The notes: generated by a model not told the origin, from the sequence alone. 64,000 bases of DNA from Rhodospirillaceae bacterium (GCA_029265995.1 JAJUFM010000001.1:24440-88439); one strand, 5' to 3'; positions 10,440 through 19,559 are shown, counted from the first letter of the stretch. Numbers and translations are program-made.

Positions 10440-13400
10440 TCAGAACCTGATCCGCAACCCGGCACGTGCTGTGTGATCGTGCTGGCGGTTGGAGATGTAG
10501 GCATCATAAGCGCCGAAGGCTTCAACGCCGCCGCCGACCCCGATGTCTAGCCCCACTCCGAGAAGGGCCGCATCCTTGCTGCGCTTCGCACCGGAGACGG
10601 TAAAGCGCTCGCCCCCCGCAGCAAAGGCAAGATCCGCATCGCTGCTGGAGCCAGTCACCCGATGCTCCCATCCCAGCGTGGCGAAGGGTTTCAGCCGAAG
10701 GTCGCTCTCGAGTTCGAAGGTCTCGCTAACTTGCACGCCCAGAGTCGTGTGCACGGTGGAGCTCCGATCCTTGGCGACCTCAAGATTGGCATCACCGGCC
10801 CCACTCTCCCGATAACTTTCGGTCCGGCTGTGCTGGAAGCTCATGCCGGCGAAAGGTTCGAGCGCCAGGCTCTCCAGTTGGAAACGGTGACCCACTTCAG
10901 CGAAAACCTGAGCAGACCAGCCGTCGTAGTCAGCCGTGGCTTGCCTGTTCCCCGAAGGCAGCCGCACCGTGCGCTCACTCTCGAGGTCGTGCCAGCCGAA
11001 GCTGGCGCCGCCGCGAAGTCGCCAGCCGCCACTGCGCCACAGGCCATAGGTGGAGAGGGAGTAGGTATCGGCCTCCACCCGACTCGCCCGGTCGTCGATC
11101 TTCGCCTTGTCGCTTTGATAGCCCAGGGCCATGCCCATACCGAAGGTTTCGGAGAAGAGCATTTCCGCGCCGATCAGGCCGCCCCAGCTGTCCGTGCGGG
11201 TGTCCGCAGCATTGCCATCTCCCTCCAGGGTGCCGGTGCCGGCGTATAGCTCGATCCAGGCCGCAGGACCGTTTCCACCATCTGCCGCGGTGGGAGCCGC
11301 TACTGGATCGGCATCGGAGACCGCCAGCGCCGCAAGGCTATTTGCCTGAAGCTCACTGCCACCGCTGCTGCCAGAGAAGCCGGACATGCGCTTGCTGATC
11401 TGGCTCCGCAGACGGCGGCCAATGTCCAGCGGCATGGCGTTTGCCGTCGCATGAACTTCACCTGAAAGCGTATCGTAGGCTTCGCGGGCCTCCTCTTCCG
11501 TCATCCAGACAAGCTGCCTGTAAAGCGAGTCCTCCTGTCCGGGCCCGAGAGACTCAAGCGCCCTGGCCACAGCACGCTGGTTTCGCGAACGCGCGGCTTT
11601 ATCGAAGGAGGTGTCGCTGCGGCCAACATGCAACGTCAGTTGCTTGCGATCCTCTTCGGGGGTAACCCGCAGGGCGAGGAAGGGAAGGTCGAGGTCGACA
11701 CTGCCGAAAGTGCCATCGATCTCCTCCGACGAGGAGAAGATTGAATACTGCTGGTTCAGCGGATAGTCGTCGGGAGCACGCTCGACAGCGAGCACCGCCT
11801 CTTGCTCCACAACAGCCTTGCCTTCGACCCTGATGTGATCGGACTCACCCGCCGAGTTGATATCGACAAGGTAGAGGCTGCCGTCTTCAAGATGCAGATC
11901 GCCCTCGATGGTGGTGTGCTGGATCTCTTCAAACCCGGGCGCGAGAAGACCGCGGTTACGGACTGTCCCCTCCCCCAGACGAACCAGCGAGCCGGGCGCA
12001 AAGATGCCGTTGGCCTCGTTCAGGATTGCGTTCTCGCCGCCACCCAAGTCCAAACCGCCCACCAGCATGCCGTGATTGACGACCCTTTCGTTCTGGTCCC
12101 CGCCGCTGACCGTCAAGTCGCCGTGGGAGATCAAAAGCCCCTTGTTGAGCAGCTTATTGTCCTCGCCATCGAGGAACTCCACCGCCGGCCCTTCGAGGGC
12201 CAGAACGACGCCGTTTTCGCCGATCTCAATCTCGATATCGCCAGCCGGCTGAGCTTCCAGGTCCTCCCACCAGTCGCCGGAAACAGAAGAAGCGCTGATG
12301 CCGCTGCGGGCGAAGATGAGCCCGTCGTTCACAATATCGATCCGCGGGCCCGCAGCGGTCTCAGCTTCGACCGCCCCTGATAGATCAAGATAAAGGTTTG
12401 AGTGGGCGATGATGCCCCAGCCTTCTTCCGCAAACACGCGGCCATCATGACTATTGTAGATATGCACTGCAGCGACATCGGGGCCAATGTCGACCTGGGC
12501 AGCACGCTCGACGCCCTCCCCAAGCTGTTCGGCGTTGAGCAAGACCCTCACATTGGCGTCGGCTACAAGGCCGTCGGTTCCTGCTGTCACCTCACCGCTA
12601 TTCACGATATCTACCGTCCCGGCCTTCGCACCCAGAGAGAGATCCACAAGCTGCGAGCCTGAAGCGGTGGACGCAACCGACTGAACGACGCCCACGTCAA
12701 CGCTAAGAGCTGAACCGGCGTGGATGCCTGCCCAGCCGGAGGCAACATCTCCGCTATTGTGAACATCCACCGCAGCCGCAGCCTCGCCTACCGCCAGCTT
12801 TACCGTTTGCGAAGCGATAGCGGCCGATTCCACGGACTGCCGAATGTTCATCCCGACCATGACCAAGGAGCCGGGATCTATTCCTACCTCCTGTGCTCGA
12901 ATGCTCCCGCTATTGCGGATGCTCACCGAGCCTGTGCCGGTCCAGTCAGCGCCCTCTACCTGCTGGTCGATAACCGCCCTGGCCGAGGAGTCGGCGACAT
13001 ATTCCTGCAGCACGGAACTCCCCCCATCGAGGTAATTCCAAGCGCTAATACCGAACCAGTCAGCACGAATATCACCTTGGTTCGCGATTTCGATCGCGCC
13101 TAAGAAGCTATTATCCCCTTCAAGATGTTTCTGGCTGGCCTGATTCGTCTGACTGACGTGCGTCAGGGCATCACCGGGGGCGCGGTTGCGCTGCTTCAAG
13201 ATCTGGGTGGTATCAGCCAGCTGATCGACGATGCTGTAGCCGTAAATCCCGTCCCAGCCCGATCTGATCTCGCCACTATTCTCGACCATGATAGAACCGG
13301 CATGGCGAGCCGTGCTTCCGGTGACCAGCTGCTCCGCCTCGTTCGTTTGGGCTGCAGGCGGCCAACTACCCTCCCGCAAACTGGCATCCTGCCCGACTTG

Positions 13401-15770
13401 CCTGTGAATGCGATTATGCTGAGTCAGGTGCTGCTGTGCGCTATCCCGCGTTTCCACCACGTTGCCAACGGATACACCATCTTCCCCGGCTCGGATGCGG
13501 CCGCTGGTATTGACCTCGACCCGCCCCGCACCTGTCCAGTCGCCGCCGTGCGCGCGCTGATCACCCTTGTTGATCTGTGTCAGGCTCCGTCCGCGTTCAG
13601 CACCAGCATCGGCAAGAACCGGCGCAACCTCTACCAAGGGTGCCGGCTGGTGGGCCTTGTTCCGCTGCTTGAGGTGTTGATCCACATGGGTGGAAAGCTT
13701 GACGTAGTTGTCTACGCCAATTCCGTATTCCTTTGCGCGGATCTCTCCGCTGTTGTCGATCAACCGTCCGCTCAGGTTGAAGCCGCTGCTGCCTCCGGCA
13801 ATCTGCCGCGCGTCATTCTCCTGATCGGCCCTTTGCGGGAGGAGGCTGTCGCCATCGGCCGTCTGATCCAAAGCCAGCGTCCGCCCCTTTTGCCGCGCAA
13901 TGTTGCGCTGATCGGCGGTCTGCGCCGTCTTTTCAATAAGAGTGAAAAAACTTTCCGCGACAGCACCCGAACGACCCGCCGTGATCCAGCCACTGTTGTC
14001 GATTTCGATGCGACCGACGCCGCTCCAGTCGCTGCCATAAAAGCGCTGTTGGATCCCATTGGACTGCCGCAGAAGCTGTCCCCCCTCGGCAGCATCCTGG
14101 TCAGATGGCGAAGCGGGCGCCACCTGCGTAGCCCTGTTTCCTTGCCTCGCACCCTGATTCGAGCCCGTGGCAAGGTGGATATCGCTGCGGGCTTCGACCC
14201 CCTCTAGGCCAGCACGAAGCTCTCCCTCGTTATCGACCTCCAGACTGCCGAAAGGACGCCCGACCATGCCATCGGAGTACTGCCGAACGTCATTATCCTG
14301 CGTCAGGTCCTGTGGGATGAGGCCGATACTCTCGATCTCCATGTCTCTCCAGGGCTGTTGCCGCGCGACATTGCCTTGACGCACCGTCTGCCCGATCGCC
14401 TTGTCAACCGAAAGCGCGTTTACTGCGACTATCGCTCTGCCATCAGCAAGAATCCGTCCCCTATTGCTGACGTCGACTTGCCCGGCGCCCTCCCAGCCGC
14501 TGCTTATGCCGTTATGATGGACCTTGTTCGCTTGCCGAAGCGTGACGGAATTGGGGACTTCGCCTGAGGCGCTTGACTGCAGCGCGGCATTCCCCTGTGC
14601 CAGGTCGCTTGTTCCGTCAGCAGAGTACTCGGCCAGACTCCTGGCATCGACCCCGTTTCTGCCGGCATCGATCTCTCCCGAGTTCTCAACCTCCATGCGC
14701 CCGGCGTCTTGTCCGGGGTTGCTGACAATGAACTGGCTGGCGGTGTTGCTCTGTCGAAGCTCGCCTTCCCCTGGGGAATCGCTGCCGGTGCTATCCTGTT
14801 CTGCGGCATTGCCTTGGCGAAGCCTCTGATGCACTTGATCGACACGGACAACCGTGCTTCTGCCGTTTACCCCATCCTTGGCGGCACCAATGGTCCCGAC
14901 ATTGTCGACCTTCAACGCGCCGACGGCCTCCCTAGGTTCGAACCACACAAGCTGGGTGGCCTCATTCGTCTGTGAGGGCGCCTGCGCGGATCTCTGGGCT
15001 GAAGCGGTGTCTTGGTCTTGTAATGCATCGCTGCCTGGGCCGTATTGCTCTGTAGCGTTGCCCTGAGCCATAAGCTGAAAGCTCTGAGTCTTGAGCAGAG
15101 ACTGGGCTTTGGCCGCAATGCCGTTCGCCCCGGCTTCGACGCTGCCATTGTTCTCCACTTCGACGGAGCCGGTTAGCGACCACTTCTCACCCAAGATTTC
15201 CTGCGTGGCCTTGTTCTGCTGGTCGATCACCAGATCCTGGTCGGAAGCTTCCTCTTCACCGTCTTTGCCCTGAACGGCGGCGTTCCCCTGAGCAAGCGCC
15301 TGAAGTGTGAAGGTGTGAGAGAGCGCCTTGCCGCTCCCGGCAATACCGGCAGCCTCCGTCAGAATCAGGCCGTTGTTGCGCAGTGTAAGGGTGCCGGCAC
15401 GCTGCCAATCGCCACCCATGACACCTTGAGCAGCGTCATTTCTCTCACTATTGGCCTGGCGGATGAACTGGCCCCGCCAAGAGATCAGTCCTGCTTTGCT
15501 TCGCCCCACCAGGCCGCTGCCCGGCGCTGAAGCAAGCTCATCGTTTATGATCGTGAGGTATTCGCCGTCCCAGCTAGGCCTTGTCGATTCCTGGATCGGC
15601 CCGGAGCCCGCCTGGATGTCAAGATCCCAGAGCAGCCACCCATCCTGTTCCTCGGCAGCAACTTCGACTGCCGCTACTGCTGCGACGATCATTGCGGCCG
15701 ACGCCAGCAGTTGATGGCGTCTTGCTCCGCCACACGCCGCGCACTTCGCGCGATAGACGTATCCCCCCAC
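10440..15770 (-). CDS. Giant autotransporter with QxNxxxQ and VxNxGxI repeats
   Basis: About 1776 residues. A signal peptide (RRHQ then a hydrophobic Ala/Val run, cleavage probably near VAAEE) leads into a passenger of about 1400 residues and a C-terminal beta-barrel of about 275 residues ending in RIRF, as outer-membrane barrels do. The passenger has about 16 steps with the core (V/I)xNxG(x)(I/V), typical of beta-helix autotransporters. In the first ten units each step is joined to two QxNxxxQ strands, about 21 in all. These resemble curli repeats in their Gln and Asn spokes but differ in spacing. Start: the GTG at 15770 has AAGGGG six bases upstream; the in-frame GTG at 15776 abuts that site and is less likely. 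Probable role is adhesion or biofilm; no catalytic motif was seen. Confidence 0.85.
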   Translation of the reverse strand: MGGYVYRAKCAACGGARRHQLLASAAMIVAAVAAVEVAAEEQDGWLLWDLDIQAGSGPIQESTRPSWDGEYLTIINDELASAPGSGLVGRSKAGLISWRGQFIRQANSERNDAAQGVMGGDWQRAGTLTLRNNGLILTEAAGIAGSGKALSHTFTLQALAQGNAAVQGKDGEEEASDQDLVIDQQNKATQEILGEKWSLTGSVEVENNGSVEAGANGIAAKAQSLLKTQSFQLMAQGNATEQYGPGSDALQDQDTASAQRSAQAPSQTNEATQLVWFEPREAVGALKVDNVGTIGAAKDGVNGRSTVVRVDQVHQRLRQGNAAEQDSTGSDSPGEGELRQSNTASQFIVSNPGQDAGRMEVENSGEIDAGRNGVDARSLAEYSADGTSDLAQGNAALQSSASGEVPNSVTLRQANKVHHNGISSGWEGAGQVDVSNRGRILADGRAIVAVNALSVDKAIGQTVRQGNVARQQPWRDMEIESIGLIPQDLTQDNDVRQYSDGMVGRPFGSLEVDNEGELRAGLEGVEARSDIHLATGSNQGARQGNRATQVAPASPSDQDAAEGGQLLRQSNGIQQRFYGSDWSGVGRIEIDNSGWITAGRSGAVAESFFTLIEKTAQTADQRNIARQKGRTLALDQTADGDSLLPQRADQENDARQIAGGSSGFNLSGRLIDNSGEIRAKEYGIGVDNYVKLSTHVDQHLKQRNKAHQPAPLVEVAPVLADAGAERGRSLTQINKGDQRAHGGDWTGAGRVEVNTSGRIRAGEDGVSVGNVVETRDSAQQHLTQHNRIHRQVGQDASLREGSWPPAAQTNEAEQLVTGSTARHAGSIMVENSGEIRSGWDGIYGYSIVDQLADTTQILKQRNRAPGDALTHVSQTNQASQKHLEGDNSFLGAIEIANQGDIRADWFGISAWNYLDGGSSVLQEYVADSSARAVIDQQVEGADWTGTGSVSIRNSGSIRAQEVGIDPGSLVMVGMNIRQSVESAAIASQTVKLAVGEAAAAVDVHNSGDVASGWAGIHAGSALSVDVGVVQSVASTASGSQLVDLSLGAKAGTVDIVNSGEVTAGTDGLVADANVRVLLNAEQLGEGVERAAQVDIGPDVAAVHIYNSHDGRVFAEEGWGIIAHSNLYLDLSGAVEAETAAGPRIDIVNDGLIFARSGISASSVSGDWWEDLEAQPAGDIEIEIGENGVVLALEGPAVEFLDGEDNKLLNKGLLISHGDLTVSGGDQNERVVNHGMLVGGLDLGGGENAILNEANGIFAPGSLVRLGEGTVRNRGLLAPGFEEIQHTTIEGDLHLEDGSLYLVDINSAGESDHIRVEGKAVVEQEAVLAVERAPDDYPLNQQYSIFSSSEEIDGTFGSVDLDLPFLALRVTPEEDRKQLTLHVGRSDTSFDKAARSRNQRAVARALESLGPGQEDSLYRQLVWMTEEEAREAYDTLSGEVHATANAMPLDIGRRLRSQISKRMSGFSGSSGGSELQANSLAALAVSDADPVAAPTAADGGNGPAAWIELYAGTGTLEGDGNAADTRTDSWGGLIGAEMLFSETFGMGMALGYQSDKAKIDDRASRVEADTYSLSTYGLWRSGGWRLRGGASFGWHDLESERTVRLPSGNRQATADYDGWSAQVFAEVGHRFQLESLALEPFAGMSFQHSRTESYRESGAGDANLEVAKDRSSTVHTTLGVQVSETFELESDLRLKPFATLGWEHRVTGSSSDADLAFAAGGERFTVSGAKRSKDAALLGVGLDIGVGGGVEAFGAYDAYISNRQHDHTARAGLRIRF
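11880..15460 (-). repeat. Tandem degenerate repeats in the autotransporter passenger
   Basis: At protein level the repeat unit is QGNxAxQ, a 15-25 residue linker, QxNxAxQ, another linker, then GxxxVxNxGxIxAGxxG. Numbering from the GTG at 15776, the VxNxG cores begin near residues 132, 207, 290, 363, 436, 514, 592, 673, 755, 831, 897, 953, 1005, 1057, 1106 and 1148. Units are about 73-83 residues while the QxN strands are present. They shrink to about 50 residues once those strands are lost toward the barrel. The repeats are degenerate in DNA, so they are old rather than newly expanded. Confidence 0.75.
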
Positions 15771-15802
15771 AAACACCCCCTTAGGTAGTCTATTGCGCCC
15801 TT

Positions 15803-15830
15803 CTTATCGGACGCTTCTCAGCTACGTCAA
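15803..15830 (-). promoter_or_regulatory. Candidate promoter of the autotransporter gene
   Basis: On the reverse strand TTGACG (15825-15830) and GATAAG (15803-15808) are separated by 16 bases, resembling sigma-70 -35 and -10 boxes. They sit about 35-60 bases before the GTG start at 15770. This is pattern matching only. Confidence 0.35.
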
Positions 15831-15957
15831 TCCTTGCCAAGCGCCGACCAAACCGGGGCTCCTGTAGAAGAAGTTGCATTTTAAATACTGATTATGCATC
15901 CTGATCCGGCATTCTGGTGAATCCGTTCCCCTTCACCCCTGAACAAGGAGGCATCTC

Positions 15958-16272
15958 ATGCTCAGGCGCGCAACGGTCCCGATCTTGGCCGCAGCTATGC
16001 TTTTCGCGTCCCCCGCTCTGGCCCAGGATGATATGGCTGGGGATAGCAGCGACTGGTTGCCAAGCCTGATCACGCAAACACCGGCCGAAGGCTTTGACCT
16101 GGCGGTCTCCATGGCGCGCAAGGCCGTGACCACGACCCAGACCGACAAAACCATCCTGCATGCGCTGCGCCCCAACTACTCCCACGATCCTCAAAGCCTG
16201 ATCGACGTTTCCGGCGTGGTTGGGATTTACTTTGGGACCGTAGCGGCCGCCAACGACTACTGGCGCGACTAG
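15958..16272 (+). CDS. Small secreted protein of unknown function
   Basis: A 104-residue protein with a clear signal peptide (LRRAT, hydrophobic run, ASPALAQ, cleavage after Ala-Leu-Ala). The mature part is about 80 residues, with DWLPSLITQTPAEGFDLAV and a C-terminal GVVGIYFGTVAAANDYW. It has no cysteine and no recognised domain. The start is firm: AAGGAGG at 15945-15951 lies six bases before the ATG. It is divergent from the autotransporter gene and is followed by a glycolipid-binding-family gene. I do not recognise the family. Confidence 0.7.
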   Translation: MLRRATVPILAAAMLFASPALAQDDMAGDSSDWLPSLITQTPAEGFDLAVSMARKAVTTTQTDKTILHALRPNYSHDPQSLIDVSGVVGIYFGTVAAANDYWRD

Positions 16273-16350
16273 AGTGAGACTGACTTGACTGGCGGCCGCC
16301 GCGAACAGCCCCTCGCCTGCGCCAGGCAGGGCGGAGCGAGCAGGATCGAC

Positions 16351-16899
16351 GTGGTCTACTGGCGTCGGACCGACGTCATCGGGTTGGAACGCCTCGTCCT
16401 GGAGGCTTCGGCAGAGGCCGTCGTGGCAAATTCCACTGTAATTTGCGTTGAGGACGCTGGTTTACAGATCGACTACCGCTGGCACTTGACCCCCGCTTGG
16501 CAAACACTGTCGCTCGAGGTGGAAAAACAGGGTCCCAAGGACAGGAGCGGGCTTCTACTGCAACGCTGGGGCACCGGGTGGAAGGTGAATGGCGATCCGC
16601 GCCCGGATCTCGATGCCGCGGAAGAGCCCGACCTTTCTATCACGCCCTTCTGCAACAGCCTGCCGATCCGCCGGCTGATGCGAGAGCGCCTCTCGACCTT
16701 GACGCTCGACACCTGCTACGTGGACGCGGCCTCGATGACGGTAAGTCGCTCAAAACAGCACTACGTCCAGCTCACACTCACTTTGCTGCGCTACATCGAT
16801 CTGGGTGCGGCAGCGGGATTTGAGGCCGATCTGGAAATTGATGAGAGCGGCTTGCTTACGCGCTACCAAGGGCTCTTTGAGCGGATTGCGCCAGAGTAG
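16351..16899 (+). CDS. Putative glycolipid-binding family protein
   Basis: About 182 residues resembling the putative glycolipid-binding family (Pfam PF06475, assigned from memory of its pattern): an N-terminal VYWRRTD, a central IDYRWHLT, RWGTGWKVNG, a DL(S/D)ITPFCNSLPIRRL signature and a C-terminal GLLTRY. Such proteins form a beta-barrel of unclear cellular role. GTG at 16351 with AGGA five bases upstream gives the usual family start. An upstream TTG at 16285 would add 22 residues of poor quality. No signal peptide. It converges with the thiol dioxygenase gene. Confidence 0.65.
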   Translation: MVYWRRTDVIGLERLVLEASAEAVVANSTVICVEDAGLQIDYRWHLTPAWQTLSLEVEKQGPKDRSGLLLQRWGTGWKVNGDPRPDLDAAEEPDLSITPFCNSLPIRRLMRERLSTLTLDTCYVDAASMTVSRSKQHYVQLTLTLLRYIDLGAAAGFEADLEIDESGLLTRYQGLFERIAPE

Positions 16900-16934
16900 G
16901 CACAAAGCGCCGCGCACTACTCAGACTTCGTGCC

Positions 16935-17597
16935 TCACCCCAAAGACGCTGCGGTAAGTGCAGCGCGCCTTTCCGCGGAACGGTCCCAGAGGTTGGGGAC
17001 AGCCGAGGAGGAATAGCCTGATACAAAGGGCTTTTCCCTACCAGTGGCAGGGTCGAAAACCGCTCGAGCGACGCCTCCGATGTTCGCGCCATAGACATGA
17101 ATGCTCACTGAGGTCCGTCCGGCCTCGTTGTTCGAAACCTCATGAATGTCGCCGATGGATGGCGAAACGGCATCGATCTCGCCCTGATGAAGCACTTCGC
17201 GCGAACCGACCTGCTCCAGCGCTCCGGAGGCGCTGCGCTGGAAGCGGGTGCTGGCTTCCGATCCGCGCAGGACGCCGATCAGGCCCCAGACCGTATGATT
17301 ATGAACCGGGGTCTTCTGGCCAGGTCCCCAAACGAAGCTAACGACTGAAAAGCGTTCCAAGGGATCGCAATGGAGCAGATACTGCTGATAGTGGTCCGGA
17401 TGCGGCTGCGCATAGTCGTCCGGCAGCCAGCTGTCCTCCTCTAGCAAGCGCGACAGAATCGCCCTGCCCTCCTTCAGAACTAGCGCCTCTTCCGGGTTTC
17501 GCTCGATCAGCTGGGTAAAGGCGACGACGAAGCGGCGCAAGGGAGCAAGGCTGGTAGCTGGCGCACCCACGGAGTCCTCTCCTATCTGGTCAGGCAC
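16935..17597 (-). CDS. Cysteine/3-mercaptopropionate dioxygenase family protein
   Basis: A 220-residue cupin thiol dioxygenase. The iron-binding HxH is in PVHNHTVWG, a third His is in GDIHEVSN, and the Ser-His-Tyr set of the family is visible as SIHVYG. These enzymes add O2 to a thiol to form a sulfinic acid. Cysteine and 3-mercaptopropionate members cannot be separated here with confidence. GTG at 17597 overlaps the end of the DUF2783 gene by 8 bases, making it the third gene of a coupled set with the FAD monooxygenase. It has no signal peptide. Confidence 0.8.
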   Translation of the reverse strand: MPDQIGEDSVGAPATSLAPLRRFVVAFTQLIERNPEEALVLKEGRAILSRLLEEDSWLPDDYAQPHPDHYQQYLLHCDPLERFSVVSFVWGPGQKTPVHNHTVWGLIGVLRGSEASTRFQRSASGALEQVGSREVLHQGEIDAVSPSIGDIHEVSNNEAGRTSVSIHVYGANIGGVARAVFDPATGREKPFVSGYSSSAVPNLWDRSAERRAALTAASLG

Positions 17598-17844
17598 AAA
17601 CGCTTGGCTTGACCTCTAATGTAGCATCCTCGCTTGCGGAAGGTGGCAGCTGTTGCGCAGAGCGAGCCCGCGCCACGAAGGTCGTCAGCACGCCGACATC
17701 CCCCACGTAGTTGGCCAGCATCAAAACAAGCCTGGCATTTAGGGCCGCGCTTTCTTCCCGGCTCAGGCCACGGTGAGCCTGAACAAGCGCCTCATAGAAG
17801 TCATCGCCCCCAGGTCCGAGGCGATCCGCAAACCACTCCTCCAT
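17590..17844 (-). CDS. DUF2783 family small protein
   Basis: An 84-residue protein with the DUF2783 pattern: DDFYEALVQAHRGLS, then ALNARLVLMLANYVGD and a final helix LTTFVARAR. Members are short helical proteins that often lie beside FAD-dependent aromatic hydroxylases in alphaproteobacteria. Their role is unknown. The ATG at 17844 overlaps the monooxygenase stop (ATGA); a longer in-frame version would extend into that gene and is rejected. The C-terminal 20 residues are low in conservation-like features. Confidence 0.75.
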   Translation of the reverse strand: MEEWFADRLGPGGDDFYEALVQAHRGLSREESAALNARLVLMLANYVGDVGVLTTFVARARSAQQLPPSASEDATLEVKPSVCA

Positions 17845-19439
17845 CACGTCCCCCTTGTAAGTTCTGCTGCCACCGCAGCTCGGACAAGCGAAGGGTCGGG
17901 CGTCCGGAAAGTGGCGCAAACATGCTGATCTGGTCGGAAGAGATAGGAAAGGCCCTGGCCATAGCGCGCCAGCGCATAGCCTTCACGATCGACGAGACCG
18001 CGGCCTCTGGTGCCAACCTGCAACTGCTTGATTCCGGGGATGGCAGGCACTGCCTCATCACCGAAGGTCACCAGTGTGAAGCCGCCTCCCAGATGGTTCA
18101 GCAGCCAGGTCGGCTGTCCCCCTCGTTCCAGCGGAGCATCGAGCGCCACCCTGCCCGGTGCCAGCGGCGCATCTTCGGCATGGCTCTCTGGCCCATAAAA
18201 ACCTTCAAGCGAACAAGGAAGCGATAGACGCCCGGAATTGATGAGGCGCCGCGCGAAAGGCATGTCAGTCGAAAGGTCAAAAACAGCGCGGCGCAGCAGC
18301 TCTTCCATTTCCGATGAAGGCGTCATGAAGGAGGTGGTACGCAGGGAGTTACGGATGTTCTCGTCAGCGCCGTACAGGCGTTCGTCGTTGTAGACTTCGA
18401 GAAGGCTTTGCGGCGCCTCCCCCCTGATCAGGGCAGCCAGGCGCCAGCCCAGTGCGTCCACATCCTGGATTCCCCCATTTCCGCCGCGAGCGCCGAAAGG
18501 GGAGACCACGTGCGCGCTATCGCCCGCAAAGATCACCCTTCCATGGACGAAGCGGTCCAGCCGACTGCATTGGAAACTGTAGACGGAAACGGTGTCGATC
18601 TCGAAGGGACGCTCGCCCACGATCGCCTTGATCCGGGGCACAACCTTCTCGTGTCTGGTTTCTTCCTGCGGATCCGCCCCAGGACCCAAATGCAGATCGA
18701 TGCGGTAGAGGTCGTCGGGTTGCTTGTGCAGCAGTGCCGATTGTCCGCTGTGAAATGTGGGCTCGAACCAGAAGCGGCGATCCGCTGGAAAATCGGCCTG
18801 CATCTCGATGTCGGCGATCAGGAAGCGCTCCTCGAAACGCCGCCCCTTCAGATCGAGATCAAGCAGGCCACGAAGGGTGGATCTGGCCCCATCGCAGGCC
18901 ACCACATAGGCTGCCTCTAGATCATACGGCCCATCCGGTGTCTCGACATGTAAACGGACGTGATCCGGCTTGGTCTCGACCCCCGTGACCCTGTTTAGAA
19001 AGCGCAGTTGGATTAGCTCGGGAAACTGCCGCACTCGATCGACTAGATACTCCTCGACGTAATACTGCTGCAAATTGATGAAAGCGGGCATCTTGTGCGC
19101 TGCTTCCGGCTGCAGATCGAAGGAGTAGAGCTCCCTGTCGCGGTGATAGACACGGCCGATCTTCCAGGTAACGCCCTTCGCCAGCATGCGATCGCCGACG
19201 CCCAACCTGTCAAAGATTTCCAGCGTGCGTTTCGCCCAGCAGATGGCCCGGGATCCGCGCGAAACCATGTCGTTGTCATCGAGCAGAACTGATGAAATGC
19301 CCTGCAACGCCAGATCGATGGCAAGCGCCAGGCCGATCGGCCCAGCCCCAACGATCGCCACGCTATAGCGGCCTGGGCCCGCGCCAGAGAGTTCCGGCGG
19401 CGCAAGATATCCCAATCGCTTGTACTGGTAGCGCGCCAT
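17844..19439 (-). CDS. FAD-dependent monooxygenase (phenol/3-HPP hydroxylase class)
   Basis: A 531-residue class A flavin monooxygenase. FAD-binding GxGxxG appears as VAIVGAGPIGLALAI near residue 27, the middle DG motif as YVVACDGARSTLR, and the GD motif as VIFAGDSAHVVSPFGARGGNGG. The last part is a thioredoxin-like dimerisation domain. Such enzymes hydroxylate aromatic rings using NAD(P)H. The substrate cannot be read from sequence. It begins the operon with DUF2783 and the thiol dioxygenase. A very strong ribosome site (GGGGGAGGA) precedes the ATG. Confidence 0.85.
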   Translation of the reverse strand: MARYQYKRLGYLAPPELSGAGPGRYSVAIVGAGPIGLALAIDLALQGISSVLLDDNDMVSRGSRAICWAKRTLEIFDRLGVGDRMLAKGVTWKIGRVYHRDRELYSFDLQPEAAHKMPAFINLQQYYVEEYLVDRVRQFPELIQLRFLNRVTGVETKPDHVRLHVETPDGPYDLEAAYVVACDGARSTLRGLLDLDLKGRRFEERFLIADIEMQADFPADRRFWFEPTFHSGQSALLHKQPDDLYRIDLHLGPGADPQEETRHEKVVPRIKAIVGERPFEIDTVSVYSFQCSRLDRFVHGRVIFAGDSAHVVSPFGARGGNGGIQDVDALGWRLAALIRGEAPQSLLEVYNDERLYGADENIRNSLRTTSFMTPSSEMEELLRRAVFDLSTDMPFARRLINSGRLSLPCSLEGFYGPESHAEDAPLAPGRVALDAPLERGGQPTWLLNHLGGGFTLVTFGDEAVPAIPGIKQLQVGTRGRGLVDREGYALARYGQGLSYLFRPDQHVCATFRTPDPSLVRAAVAAELTRGT

Positions 19440-19494
19440 GCTCCTCCCCCTTGGAGCAAGCCTCGATTAAGGCGAGCCGCGAGTTGTCTCACCT

Positions 19495-19531
19495 CTTATA
19501 GTAGAGTAGCCGGCCTGAATGCAATGCGTTC
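19495..19531 (-). promoter_or_regulatory. Candidate promoter and operator of the monooxygenase operon
   Basis: Reverse strand: TTGCAT (19519-19524), an 18-base spacer, then TATAAG (19495-19500). A 15-base near-palindrome GAACGCATTGCATTC (19517-19531, one mismatch between arms) covers the -35 box, a position suited to a repressor. The regulator is not in the window. Confidence 0.4.
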
Positions 19532-19559
19532 TACTGTTTTGGATTTGAGCAAGTGCGCG

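Noticed and set aside
13125..14207. 360-codon forward open frame inside the autotransporter
   Set aside because: It is a shadow of the repeat region on the opposite strand; the repeats only make sense in the reverse frame.
14935..14944. GGTTCGAACC, resembling a tRNA T-arm
   Set aside because: It is inside the autotransporter coding sequence and no cloverleaf can be drawn around it.
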